Shown here piece by piece: positions 42,306 through 52,726 of a stretch of DNA of 53,216 nt (its first letter is position 1; each line of letters starts with the position of its first letter). The notes beneath the pieces were generated by a model that had not been told where the DNA came from, ran no database searches, and saw nothing but the letters and a program-made list of their open reading frames with translations. Location of the stretch: the NCBI RefSeq assembly GCF_020532625.1, contig NZ_JAJAUY010000030.1, positions 1 to 53,216 on the forward strand, written 5' to 3'. Origin of the DNA: Streptomyces antimicrobicus (GTDB taxonomy: Bacteria; Actinomycetota; Actinomycetes; Streptomycetales; Streptomycetaceae). The position numbers and the translations under genes were made by a program.

Positions 42306-43130
42306 ATGGGAGTCCTGAAGCGGTTCGAGCAGCGACTCGAAGGTCTGGTGAACGGCACCTTCGCCAAGGTGTTCAAGTCCGAGGTCCAGCCCGTGGAGAT
42401 CGCCGGCGCGCTGCAGCGCGAGTGCGACAACAACGCCACGATCTGGAACCGCGAGCGCACCGTCGTCCCCAACGACTTCATCGTCGAGCTCTCCGCCCCC
42501 GACTACGAGCGCCTGAGCCCGTACTCGGGCCAGCTCGGCGACGAGCTCGCGGGCCTCGTCCGCGACTACGCCAAGCAGCAGCGCTACACGTTCATGGGCC
42601 CGATCAAGGTCCACCTGGAGAAGGCCGAGGACCTCGACACCGGCCTGTACCGCGTGCGCAGCCGCACCCTGGCCGCCAGCTCCTCCCAGCCGCAGGCCGG
42701 CCCGGGCCAGCAGCAGGGCGGCTACGGGTACCCCCCGGTGGGCGCCCCGCCGATGCCCAGCTCGCCGCCCCCCGGCCCGCCCGGCGGCCCGCAGCGCCGC
42801 CCCGCCGGCGGCGGCCACGTGGCCCCGGTCCCGGGCGGCGCGGGCCAGGCGGTGCGCCGCTGGATCGAGATCAACGGCACCCGCCACCAGATTTCCCGTC
42901 CCACGCTCGTACTCGGCCGCAGCACCGAAGCCGACGTACGGATCGACGACCCCGGCGTCTCGCGCCGGCACTGCGAGATCCGGACCGGAACGCCCTCGAC
43001 GATCCAGGATCTCGGGTCCACCAACGGCATCGTGGTGGACGGGCAGCACACCACCCGCGCTACGCTCCGCGACGGCTCGCGGATCGTCGTGGGCAGCACG
43101 ACCATCATTTACCGGCAAGCCGAAGGGTGA
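42306..43130 (+). CDS. fhaA: FhaA: DUF3662 plus FHA phosphothreonine-reader protein
   Basis: The product has 274 residues. The N-terminal DUF3662 domain (about 1-125) has MGVLKRFEQRLEGLVNGTFAKVFKSEVQP-like sequence (residues F8, E9, L12, F19, K21). A Pro/Gly/Gln-rich linker (130-180) leads to the C-terminal FHA domain with LVLGRSTEADVRI, VSRRHCEI and DLGSTNGIVV (Arg, Ser, Asn contacts for phosphothreonine). FhaA-type proteins read kinase signals for wall synthesis and MviN in mycobacteria. ATG 42306 has CGGAGGAGG upstream. First gene of the six-gene cluster. Confidence 0.95.
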   Translation: MGVLKRFEQRLEGLVNGTFAKVFKSEVQPVEIAGALQRECDNNATIWNRERTVVPNDFIVELSAPDYERLSPYSGQLGDELAGLVRDYAKQQRYTFMGPIKVHLEKAEDLDTGLYRVRSRTLAASSSQPQAGPGQQQGGYGYPPVGAPPMPSSPPPGPPGGPQRRPAGGGHVAPVPGGAGQAVRRWIEINGTRHQISRPTLVLGRSTEADVRIDDPGVSRRHCEIRTGTPSTIQDLGSTNGIVVDGQHTTRATLRDGSRIVVGSTTIIYRQAEG

Positions 43131-43140
43131 AGCGGGGGCA

Positions 43141-43644
43141 ATGTCAGAGCTGACCCTGACGGTCATGCGGCTGGGTTTCCTGGCCGTTCTGTGGCTGTTC
43201 GTCATCGTGGCCGTCCAGGTCATCCGCAGTGACCTCTTCGGCACGCGCGTGACCCAGCGCGGCTCCCGCCGTGGTTCCTCCGGCGCGGCCGCGCCGAGCG
43301 GCGGCGCCGGCCGGCAGGCCGCGCCCCCGCAGCAGCGCCAGCGCCGGGGCGCCCCCACCAAGCTGGTGGTCACCGAAGGCACGCTGACGGGCACGACGGT
43401 CGCCCTGCAGGGCCAGACGATCAGCCTGGGCCGCGCGCACGACTCCACGATCGTGCTGGACGACGACTACGCCTCCAGCCGGCATGCCAGGATCTACCCC
43501 GACCGGGACGGACAGTGGATCGTCGAGGATCTCGGGTCCACCAACGGCACGTATCTCGACCGGACCCGCCTGACCACCCCGACGCCCATTCCGCCGGGCG
43601 CCCCGATCCGCATCGGTAAGACCGTCATCGAGCTGCGGAAGTAG
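43141..43644 (+). CDS. fhaB: FhaB: membrane-anchored FHA protein
   Basis: The product has 167 residues. An N-terminal helix (about 8-28, MRLGFLAVLWLFVIVAVQVI) and a basic/Pro-rich linker are followed by the FHA domain (about 85-165) with ISLGRAHDSTIVLDDDYASSRHARIY and DLGSTNGTYLDRTRL. In mycobacteria the counterpart FipA/FhaB links PknA/PknB signalling to FtsZ/FtsQ and PbpA. It starts 10 bases after fhaA with AGCGGGGGC upstream. Confidence 0.95.
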   Translation: MSELTLTVMRLGFLAVLWLFVIVAVQVIRSDLFGTRVTQRGSRRGSSGAAAPSGGAGRQAAPPQQRQRRGAPTKLVVTEGTLTGTTVALQGQTISLGRAHDSTIVLDDDYASSRHARIYPDRDGQWIVEDLGSTNGTYLDRTRLTTPTPIPPGAPIRIGKTVIELRK

Positions 43645-43653
43645 TACGAGAAT

Positions 43654-43674
43654 GAGCGAGCGGAGCGAGCGAGC
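43654..43674. repeat. Short GAGCGAGC repeat after fhaB
   Basis: GAGCGAGCGGAGCGAGCGAG lies 10 bases past the fhaB stop, in the 93 bases before pstP. Confidence 0.6.
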
Positions 43675-43737
43675 CGCAGCGGTCCGGCCCCTGGAGGGCA
43701 CCGGCCCGAGCGCGCTCCCGACCGGAGGGTGGGCAGT

Positions 43738-45249
43738 GTGGCTCTGTACCCGGATGCCGGATCACCGACAGGGCAGGTGCGCATGAGCCTGTCGCTGAGG
43801 TTCGCCGCCGGATCGCACAAGGGCATGATCCGCGAGGGCAACGAGGACTCCGGCTACGCCGGTCCGCGGCTGCTCGCCGTCGCGGACGGCATGGGCGGCC
43901 AGGCCGCCGGCGAGGTGGCCAGTTCGGAGGTCATCTCCTCCCTCGTCCAGCTCGACGACGACATCCCGGGCTCCGACGTCCTCACCTCGCTCGGCATCGC
44001 CGTGCAGCGGGCCAACGACCAGCTGCGCATCATGGTCGAGGAGGACCCCCAGCTGGAGGGCATGGGCACCACGCTCACCGCCCTGCTGTGGACCGGTGCC
44101 CGCCTGGGCCTGGTGCACGTCGGCGACTCGCGCGCCTACCTGCTGCGCGACGGCGTCCTCACCCAGATCACCCAGGACCACACCTGGGTGCAGCGGCTGG
44201 TCGACGAGGGCCGGATCACCGAGGAAGAGGCCACCACCCACCCGCAGCGCTCCCTGCTGATGCGCGCGCTGGGCAGCGGCGAACACGTCGAGCCCGACCT
44301 GTCGATCCGCGAGGTCCGCGTCGGCGACCGCTACCTGGTCTGCTCCGACGGCCTCTCCGGCGTCGTCTCCCACCAGACCCTGGAGGAGACCCTCGCCGAC
44401 TACCACGGCCCCCAGGAGACCGTGCAGGCGCTGATCCAGCTCGCCCTGCGCGGCGGCGGCCCGGACAACATCACCTGCATCGTCGCCGACGTCCTCGACA
44501 CCGACAGCGGCGACACCCTCGCCGCCCAGCTCAACGACAGCCCGGTCGTCGTCGGCGCGGTCGCCGAGAACCAGCACCAGCTCTTCGACCACGGCGCCAT
44601 GCAGACCCCGGCCGGCCGCGCCGCGGGCCTGGGCCGCCAGACCCCGCCGCCCGGCGCCTTCGGGCCGCCCGGCAGCGGTGAGACGCCCGGCTACGGCGCC
44701 GCGCCCGAGCCCGGCTACGGCGGCGGCGCGTACGGCTCCTTCGGCGAGGCCGAGCCGTACGACCCGGACGACGGCAGCATGGACGACCACTACGACCACC
44801 CGCGCCGGCGCCGCAGCAAAGGGCGCAAGTGGACCACCCGCACCCTGCTCCTGCTGCTGCTCGCGGGCGTCATCGGCGGCGGCGCCTACGCGGCCCACCG
44901 CTGGACCCAGACCCAGTTCTTCGTCGGCAAGAACGGCGACCACGTCGCCCTCTACCGGGGCCTGAGCCAGGACCTCGGCCCGCTGAAGCTGTCGAAGGTG
45001 GAGACGGACCGCCCCGACATCGAACTGAAGTACCTGCCGCCCTTCAAGCGCAAGCAGGTCGAGGGCGCCATCACCGAGGGAACCCTCGACGGCGCCAAGC
45101 AGAAGATCGACGAGCTCGCCCTCCAGGTCACCGCCTGCAAGAAGGACGAGGCCCGCCGCGGCGCCGAGGCCAACAACCAGACACCGCCCGCGGACACCGC
45201 CCTGACGCCCGAGGAGCAGAAGCTCGTCGGCCTGTGCGAAAAGCAGTAG
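43738..45249 (+). CDS. pstP: PstP-type PP2C Ser/Thr phosphatase
   Basis: The product has 503 residues. The PP2C domain (about 20-255) has metal sites in REGNEDSGY, VADGMGGQAAGE (Asp50), VGDSRAYLLRDG, CSDGLSGVVS and GGPDNITCIVAD. A Gln/Pro/Gly-rich linker with a basic stretch leads to a single helix (about 371-391) and a compact outer domain with two Cys, ending LVGLCEKQ. It reverses phosphorylation by PknB-type kinases. I chose GTG 43738, which has GGAGGG eight bases away; ATG 43783 is the alternative without a good site. Typical of PstP, the outer domain is about 110 residues. Confidence 0.95.
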   Translation: MALYPDAGSPTGQVRMSLSLRFAAGSHKGMIREGNEDSGYAGPRLLAVADGMGGQAAGEVASSEVISSLVQLDDDIPGSDVLTSLGIAVQRANDQLRIMVEEDPQLEGMGTTLTALLWTGARLGLVHVGDSRAYLLRDGVLTQITQDHTWVQRLVDEGRITEEEATTHPQRSLLMRALGSGEHVEPDLSIREVRVGDRYLVCSDGLSGVVSHQTLEETLADYHGPQETVQALIQLALRGGGPDNITCIVADVLDTDSGDTLAAQLNDSPVVVGAVAENQHQLFDHGAMQTPAGRAAGLGRQTPPPGAFGPPGSGETPGYGAAPEPGYGGGAYGSFGEAEPYDPDDGSMDDHYDHPRRRRSKGRKWTTRTLLLLLLAGVIGGGAYAAHRWTQTQFFVGKNGDHVALYRGLSQDLGPLKLSKVETDRPDIELKYLPPFKRKQVEGAITEGTLDGAKQKIDELALQVTACKKDEARRGAEANNQTPPADTALTPEEQKLVGLCEKQ

Positions 45250-45292
45250 CGGTACCAGCAGTCACCTGCGGGCACAGGGGGCCCGTCACACC

Positions 45293-46717
45293 ATGAGCGT
45301 TGTCACCAACACGACCACCATCGGCGCCATCGAGCTGCCGAGCCGGCGGAACACCGAGCTGATGCTGCTCGGCTTCGCCGTGGTCATCCCGATCTTCGCC
45401 TACGCCAACGTCGGCCTCGCCATCCACGGCAAGCTGCCCCCTGGCATGCTCGTCTACGGCCTCGGCCTGGCGCTGCTGGCGGGCGTGGCCCACCTGGTCG
45501 TGCGCCGCTTCGCCAAGTACGCCGACCCGCTGCTGCTGCCCCTGGGCATCCTCCTCAACGGCCTGGGCCTGGTGCTGATCTGGCGGCTGGACCAGTCCGA
45601 GCGGCTGCAGAACCTCGCCAAGCGGGCGTTCGGCGGCTTCTCCGAGTCCACCCCGAACCAGATGCTCTACACGGCCCTGGGCATCGCGCTGTTCTCCGCC
45701 GTGCTGCTGATCCTCAAGGACCACCGCACGCTCCAGCGGTTCACGTACATCTCGATGGCCGGCGCGCTGGTGCTGCTGATCCTGCCGGTGATCCCGGGCC
45801 TCGGGGCGGACGTCTTCGGCGCGAAGATCTGGATCCGGGTGGCCGGCTTCTCCATCCAGCCCGGTGAGTTCGCGAAGATCGTCATCGCGGTCTTCTTCTC
45901 CGGCTACCTGATGGTCAAGCGGGACGCGCTGGCGCTGGCCAGCCGCCGGTTCATGGGCCTGTACCTGCCGCGCGGCCGCGACCTCGGCCCGATCCTGGTG
46001 ATCTGGGCGATGAGCCTGCTCATCCTCGTCTTCGAGAACGACCTCGGCACCTCGCTGCTGTTCTTCGGCATGTTCGTGATCATGCTGTACGTCGCCACCG
46101 AGCGGACCAGCTGGATCGTGATCGGCCTGCTGATGTCGGTGGCCGGCGCCGTGGTCGTCGGCACCACCGCCAGCCACGTCAAGGCGCGCGTCACCGCCTG
46201 GCTCGACCCCTTCGCCTGCTACAGCACTTCCGGCGCCTGCGAGCAGGTCGGCCAGTCGATCATGAGCTTCGGTTCGGGCGGGGTCCTCGGCGCCGGTTGG
46301 GGCCAGGGCAACTCCGACCTGATCGGCTTCGCCGCCAACTCCGACTTCATCTTCTCCACCGTCGGCGAGGAACTCGGACTCACCGGCGTCATGGCGTTCC
46401 TGCTGCTCTACGGCCTGATCATCGAGCGCGGCGCGCGCACCGCGCTGGCCGCCCGGGACCCGTTCGGCAAGCTGTTCGCGATCGGCCTGTCGGGCGCCTT
46501 CGCCATCCAGATCTTCGTCGTCGCCGGTGGCGTGATGGGCCTCATCCCCCTCACCGGTATGACCATGCCCTTCCTCGCGTCCGGCGGCTCCTCCGTCCTC
46601 GCGAACTGGGCCCTCATCGGCATCCTCATCCGGATCAGCGACACCGCACGCCGCCCCGCCCCGGCCCCCGCCCAGTCCCCCGACTCCGAGATGACCCAGG
46701 TGGTCCGCCCGTCATGA
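45293..46717 (+). CDS. rodA: RodA/FtsW-family SEDS peptidoglycan polymerase
   Basis: The product has 474 residues with ten or more helices. SEDS signatures are LDQSERLQN, GAKIWIRVAGFSIQPGEFAKI (conserved between helices, residues W183-ish and P190-ish), FENDLGTSLLFFGMFVIMLYVATER-like and GSGGVLGAGWGQG with FIFSTVGEELGLTG. It polymerises glycan strands with a partner class B transpeptidase, whose gene overlaps the stop (ATGA). Clustering with pstP and pknB suggests a role in polar growth or sporulation. FtsW would be in the dcw cluster, not here. Confidence 0.94.
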   Translation: MSVVTNTTTIGAIELPSRRNTELMLLGFAVVIPIFAYANVGLAIHGKLPPGMLVYGLGLALLAGVAHLVVRRFAKYADPLLLPLGILLNGLGLVLIWRLDQSERLQNLAKRAFGGFSESTPNQMLYTALGIALFSAVLLILKDHRTLQRFTYISMAGALVLLILPVIPGLGADVFGAKIWIRVAGFSIQPGEFAKIVIAVFFSGYLMVKRDALALASRRFMGLYLPRGRDLGPILVIWAMSLLILVFENDLGTSLLFFGMFVIMLYVATERTSWIVIGLLMSVAGAVVVGTTASHVKARVTAWLDPFACYSTSGACEQVGQSIMSFGSGGVLGAGWGQGNSDLIGFAANSDFIFSTVGEELGLTGVMAFLLLYGLIIERGARTALAARDPFGKLFAIGLSGAFAIQIFVVAGGVMGLIPLTGMTMPFLASGGSSVLANWALIGILIRISDTARRPAPAPAQSPDSEMTQVVRPS

Positions 46718-48174
46718 ACAAGCCCCTGCGCAGAATCGCGATCTTCTGCGGGCTGCTCATCCTCGCCCTGCTGATCCGTACCAACTGGCTGCAGTACGTC
46801 CAGGCCGAGGAGCTGGCCACCCGCAAGGAGAACCGCCGGGTCCAGATCGCCCAGTACGGGACCGAGCGCGGCAACATCATCGTCGAGGGCCAGCCCATCA
46901 CCGGCTCGCAGGCGGTCGGCGGCAGCGACTACAAGTACAAGCGGACCTACCTCGACGGCCGCCTGTGGGCCCCCGTCACCGGCTTCGCCTCCCAGGCGTT
47001 CGGCTCCACCCAGCTGGAGTCGCTGGAGGACGGCATCCTCACCGGCAACGACGACCGGCTGTTCTTCGACCGCACCATCGGCATGTTCACCGGCGAGAAG
47101 AAGCAGGGCGGCAACGTCGTCACCACGCTCAAGGCCGCCGCGCAGAAGGCGGCGTACGAGGGGCTCGGCGACAAGAAGGGCGCGGTCGCCGCGATCGACC
47201 CGCGCACCGGCGCCATCCTCGCGCTGGTCAGCACCCCCTCCTACGACCCCTCCACCTTCGCCGGCAACTCCAAGGCCGACGAGAAGGCCTGGGTCGAGCT
47301 GAAGGACAGCGAGGACAAGAACCTGGTCAACCGCGCGCTGCGCGAGACCTACCCGCCCGGCTCCACCTTCAAGGTGGTCACCGCCGCGGCCGCCCTGGAG
47401 CACGGGGTCGTCACCGACATCAACGCGCCGACCGACACCCCCGAGCCGTACCTCCTGCCCGACACCCGCACCCAGCTGCCCAACCAGCACGGCGGGTGCG
47501 AGAAGGCGAGCCTCAACGAGGCGCTGCGGGTGTCCTGCAACACCGTCTTCGCCAACATCGCCACCAAGGTCACGCGCGACAAGATGGTCGAGACGGCCGA
47601 GAAGTTCGGCTTCAACAACAGCAAGATCGACACCCCGGTCCGCGCGTTCGCCAGCGTCTACGACAAGACCATGGACAAGCCCGGCAACGCGCTGTCGGCC
47701 ATCGGCCAGTTCAACACCGCGGCCACCCCGCTGCAGATGGCCATGGTCGCCGCCGCCATCGCCAACGACGGCAAGCTGATGAAGCCGTACATGGTCGACC
47801 AGCTGACGGCCCCCAACCTCGACGTGATCGAGAAGACCGAGCCGCAGGAGATGGGCCGGCCCCTCTCCGCCGCCAACGCGCAGAAGGTCCAGCAGATGAT
47901 GGTCAACGTCGTCGACAACGGCACCGGCGGCAAGGCCAAGATCTCCGGTGTGACGGTCGGCGGCAAGACCGGTACCGCCCAGCACGGCGAGAAGAACAAG
48001 AAGAACCCGTACGCCTGGTTCATCTCCTACGCCAAGACCGACAAGGGTTCCCCGGTCGCCGTCGCCGTGGTCATCGAGGACTCCAGCGCCGACCGCGAGG
48101 ACATCAGCGGCGGCGGTCTGGCCGCCCCCGTGGCCAAGGCGGTCATGCAGGCCGTACTCAACAACCAGGGCTGA
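46714..48174 (+). CDS. pbpA: Class B penicillin-binding protein (PbpA-like transpeptidase)
   Basis: The product has 486 residues. An N-terminal helix (about 7-22, RIAIFCGLLILALLIRT) precedes the pedestal and the transpeptidase domain. The active motifs are S217-T-F-K220 (PPGSTFKV), S274-C-N (VSCNT) and K418-T-G (GGKTGTAQ). It cross-links peptidoglycan. ATG 46714 overlaps rodA, and the pair forms a SEDS-bPBP unit. It lacks PASTA repeats, unlike some class B enzymes; the PASTA repeats in this cluster are on PknB. Confidence 0.95.
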   Translation: MNKPLRRIAIFCGLLILALLIRTNWLQYVQAEELATRKENRRVQIAQYGTERGNIIVEGQPITGSQAVGGSDYKYKRTYLDGRLWAPVTGFASQAFGSTQLESLEDGILTGNDDRLFFDRTIGMFTGEKKQGGNVVTTLKAAAQKAAYEGLGDKKGAVAAIDPRTGAILALVSTPSYDPSTFAGNSKADEKAWVELKDSEDKNLVNRALRETYPPGSTFKVVTAAAALEHGVVTDINAPTDTPEPYLLPDTRTQLPNQHGGCEKASLNEALRVSCNTVFANIATKVTRDKMVETAEKFGFNNSKIDTPVRAFASVYDKTMDKPGNALSAIGQFNTAATPLQMAMVAAAIANDGKLMKPYMVDQLTAPNLDVIEKTEPQEMGRPLSAANAQKVQQMMVNVVDNGTGGKAKISGVTVGGKTGTAQHGEKNKKNPYAWFISYAKTDKGSPVAVAVVIEDSSADREDISGGGLAAPVAKAVMQAVLNNQG

Positions 48175-48323
48175 CGGCGGTGCCCGCAGCGCACGGTACC
48201 GGTCCGGTATCAGCCTGTGGGCACCACCCGATCACTGACGATCGGCCGGTAGCCTTTGCGCGAGCAGCACACCGCCGGACCACACACGGGTGCGGTCGGG
48301 ACTGACGGAGAGGGCTGGAAGTT

Positions 48324-50363
<2,040 letters not shown>

Positions 50364-50371
50364 CACCCCGG

Positions 50372-50413
50372 CCCCGCCGGGCGGGCTCCGTCAGCGGAGC
50401 TCGGCCGGCGGGG
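50372..50413. terminator. Nested bidirectional terminator spanning the convergent ends of pknB and a sortase gene
   Basis: Outer arms CCCCGCCGG (50372-50380) and CCGGCGGGG (50405-50413) enclose an inner hairpin GCTCCG-TCAG-CGGAGC (50385-50400). The sortase stop codon (50391-50393) lies in the inner loop. No T run is seen. Confidence 0.7.
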
Positions 50414-51101
50414 TCCGCTCGGCGTCGACCTTCTCGGTGCGCACCAGCTCGCCCCACACGATGTAGCGGTACTTCGACGTGTAGACGGGCGTGCACGTGG
50501 TCAGCGTGATGTACCGGCCCGGGGCCGTACGGCCCGAGGCCTTCGGGACCGGGTTGATCACGTCCACGTCGTACTTCGAGGTCTGCGGCAGCTGCGCGAA
50601 GACCTTGTAGACGTACCAGGTGTCGCGCGTCTCGAAGACGATCGCGTCACCGCTGCGCAGCTTGTCGATGTTGTGGAACTTCGCCCCGTGCCCGTCCCGG
50701 TGCGCGGCGAGGGCGAAGTTTCCCGTGCGGTCCCACGGCAGCGCGGACTTCACCGGGTCCGTGTAGTAGCCGGCCACCCCGTCGTTGAGCACCTCGGGGC
50801 TCGTCCCCCGCTTGACCAGCACCTCGCCGTTCTTCATCGCCGGCACGTGCAGGAAGCCGATGCCGCCCTGGGTGTCCAGCGCCCCGGGCTCGGCCGCGGG
50901 CGGCGCGCTCTGCCACTGCTGGCGCACCTGGTCGCCGCGGGCCGAGGCCTGGCGGTCGGCGACCACGTTGGTCCACCACAGCGAGTACCAGACGAACAGG
51001 GCCAGTACGACCCCCACCGTGATCAGCAGCTCGCCGAGCAGGCTCAGGGATCCTGCGACCCAGTTGCGGTTGCGCGGGGCCGCGCGACGGGCACGTGACA
51101 C
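50391..51101 (-). CDS. srtE2: Class E sortase, second of the pair
   Basis: The product has 236 residues. An N-terminal helix (about 21-43) anchors it. The catalytic triad is His134 (LAAHRDGHG), Cys203 (TLTTCTPVY) and Arg212 (KYRYIVWG). Class E sortases cut LAxTG substrates; in Streptomyces, from memory, the pair at this locus attaches long chaplins to the wall and is needed for aerial growth. It starts with GTG 51101, seven bases behind the other sortase. The name follows gene order and is an inference. Confidence 0.92.
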   Translation of the reverse strand: MSRARRAAPRNRNWVAGSLSLLGELLITVGVVLALFVWYSLWWTNVVADRQASARGDQVRQQWQSAPPAAEPGALDTQGGIGFLHVPAMKNGEVLVKRGTSPEVLNDGVAGYYTDPVKSALPWDRTGNFALAAHRDGHGAKFHNIDKLRSGDAIVFETRDTWYVYKVFAQLPQTSKYDVDVINPVPKASGRTAPGRYITLTTCTPVYTSKYRYIVWGELVRTEKVDAERTPPAELR

Positions 51102-51108
51102 GGGTGAC

Positions 51109-51885
51109 TCATCCTCTGAGAGCGGGCGGCGCCCCTTGGCTGCGGGGACGCTCGTCGACCATCCTGCCCCATACGATCATCCGGTAGGTGCTGGTGAACT
51201 CCGGGGTGCAGGTGGTCAGCGTGAGGTACCGGCCGGGAGAGGTGAAGCCCGATCCCTCCGGCACCGGCCGCAGCACGGCCACGTTGGTCGGCGGGGTCTG
51301 CGGCAGGATGCTGGTCATCTCGTACGTGTAGTACGCGTCCCGGGTCTCGACCACGATCGGGTCGCCGGGGGTCAGCCGGTTGATGAAGCGGAACGGTTCG
51401 CCGTGGGTGTTGCGGTGCCCGGCCACCGCGAAGTTGCCCGTGCGGTCGGCCGGCATCGCCGTCTTCAGCGCGCCCTCGCTGTAGTGCCCGACCATGCCCC
51501 GGTCCAGCACCTTCGGCTTGCTGGTCCCCTCCGCCACCGGCACCTTCACGTCCAGCTTCGGGATGTGCAGGATGGCGAAGCCCTGCCCGGGCTCGAAGGC
51601 CTCCACCGCGGGCGCGCCCGCGCCGCCCGCCGCCCAGTCCTCGCGCAGCGACCCGGCCGCGCCGCTGGCCTGCCGTTCGGCGAGCACATTGGTGTACCAG
51701 AGCTGGTAGGTCACGAAGAGCAGCATCACCAGGCCGACGGTGATGAACAGCTCCCCCACCAGGCGGCTGACGACCACCACCGCGCCGCTCCTGCGCCGCC
51801 GTCGCGCCCGCTTCGCGGCCGCCTGGGCAGCCTTGCGTCGCGCGGCCCGTCCCCCGGAGGACGCGGGCGGCGCGAGCGCCGTCAC
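51109..51885 (-). CDS. srtE1: Class E sortase, first of the pair
   Basis: The product has 258 residues. It has an Arg/Ala-rich cytoplasmic N-terminus, a helix at about 44-62 and the triad His157 (VAGHRNTHG), Cys226 (TLTTCTPEF) and Arg235 (TYRMIVWG). The linker after the helix (ERQASGAAGSLREDWAAG) is like that of the neighbour, so the two arose by tandem duplication. GTG 51885 overlaps the pabA stop (GTGA). Substrates would carry LAxTG tails; none is encoded here. Confidence 0.93.
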   Translation of the reverse strand: MTALAPPASSGGRAARRKAAQAAAKRARRRRRSGAVVVVSRLVGELFITVGLVMLLFVTYQLWYTNVLAERQASGAAGSLREDWAAGGAGAPAVEAFEPGQGFAILHIPKLDVKVPVAEGTSKPKVLDRGMVGHYSEGALKTAMPADRTGNFAVAGHRNTHGEPFRFINRLTPGDPIVVETRDAYYTYEMTSILPQTPPTNVAVLRPVPEGSGFTSPGRYLTLTTCTPEFTSTYRMIVWGRMVDERPRSQGAPPALRG

Positions 51886-52520
51886 GCGACGGCCTTGCCC
51901 ACCACCGGGGCGAGCCCCACCGAGCGCTCCACGGCACCCGTGTCGCCGCACCGCACCAGCCAGTTGGCGAGCATCCGGTGGCCCCACTCGGTCAGCACCG
52001 ACTCGGGGTGGAACTGCACGCCCTCGACGTCGTGCTCCCGGTGCCGCAGGCCCATGATGATCCCGTCCTCGGTGCGGGCCGTGACCTCCAGCTCGGCGGG
52101 CAGGGCGGCCGGCTCGGCCGCCAGGGAGTGGTAGCGGGTGGCCGTGAAGGGGGAGGGCAGGCCGGCGAAGACGCCCTTGCCCTCGTGGACCACCGGGGAG
52201 GTCTTGCCGTGCAGCAGCTCCGGGGCCCGGTCGACCACGCCGCCGTACGCGACCGCCATGGACTGCATGCCCAGGCACACGCCGAAGACCGGGACGCCCG
52301 TGGCGGCGCAGTGCCGGACCATGTCCACGCACACGCCGGCCTCCTCGGGGGTGCCGGGGCCGGGGGACAGCAGCACACCGTCGAAGCCGTCCTGGGCGTG
52401 GGAGAGCTCCACCTCGTCGTTGCGGAGCACCTCGCACTCGGCCCCGAGCTGGTAGAGGTACTGGACCAGGTTGAAGACAAAGCTGTCGTAGTTGTCCACA
52501 ACCAGAATGCGCGCGCTCAC
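51882..52520 (-). CDS. pabA: Glutamine amidotransferase PabA/TrpG (component II)
   Basis: The product has 212 residues, class I amidotransferase. It has ILVVDNYDSFVFNLVQYL, LSPGPGTPEEAGV, the nucleophile Cys82 (GVCLGMQSMAV), the HGKTSPVVHEGKGVF region and His171-Glu173 (VQFHPES). It supplies ammonia for p-aminobenzoate or anthranilate synthesis. Sequence alone does not decide between folate and tryptophan; the same gene sits beside pknB in mycobacteria. GTG 52520 overlaps the small membrane gene's stop. Confidence 0.92.
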   Translation of the reverse strand: MSARILVVDNYDSFVFNLVQYLYQLGAECEVLRNDEVELSHAQDGFDGVLLSPGPGTPEEAGVCVDMVRHCAATGVPVFGVCLGMQSMAVAYGGVVDRAPELLHGKTSPVVHEGKGVFAGLPSPFTATRYHSLAAEPAALPAELEVTARTEDGIIMGLRHREHDVEGVQFHPESVLTEWGHRMLANWLVRCGDTGAVERSVGLAPVVGKAVA

Positions 52521-52693
52521 CCGGTGGCTCCCGCTCCCTCGTCGACCGTCACATCGTTGAACGGGAGCAGGGGCTCGGCCCACGGGAAGACGTACTGGAA
52601 CAGTACGAACACCACCGCGAGCACCAGCACGAGCGAGATCAGCGCGCGGACCCACGCGTTGCCCGGCAGATGCCGCCAGATCCAGCCGTACAT
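52517..52693 (-). CDS. Small conserved single-helix membrane protein
   Basis: The product has 58 residues from ATG 52693, which has GGAAGGGAC as ribosome site; a longer GTG start at 52711 is less likely. One helix (about 19-38, ALISLVLVLAVVFVLFQYVF) is followed by a short outer tail with WAEPLLPFNDV and DEG. The family is unknown to me. It lies between a sortase and pabA with four-base overlap, so a role with the sortases is plausible. Confidence 0.75.
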   Translation of the reverse strand: MYGWIWRHLPGNAWVRALISLVLVLAVVFVLFQYVFPWAEPLLPFNDVTVDEGAGATG

Positions 52694-52726
52694 GCCGTCC
52701 CTTCCACTCACCTGTTCCGCACCAGA

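Noticed and set aside
43783..43785. ATG as start of pstP
   Set aside because: No good ribosome site; GTG 43738 has GGAGGG at the right distance. Kept only as an alternative.
52694..52711. GTG start six codons upstream in the small membrane gene
   Set aside because: GGAAGGGAC, the ribosome site for ATG 52693, lies inside that extension.
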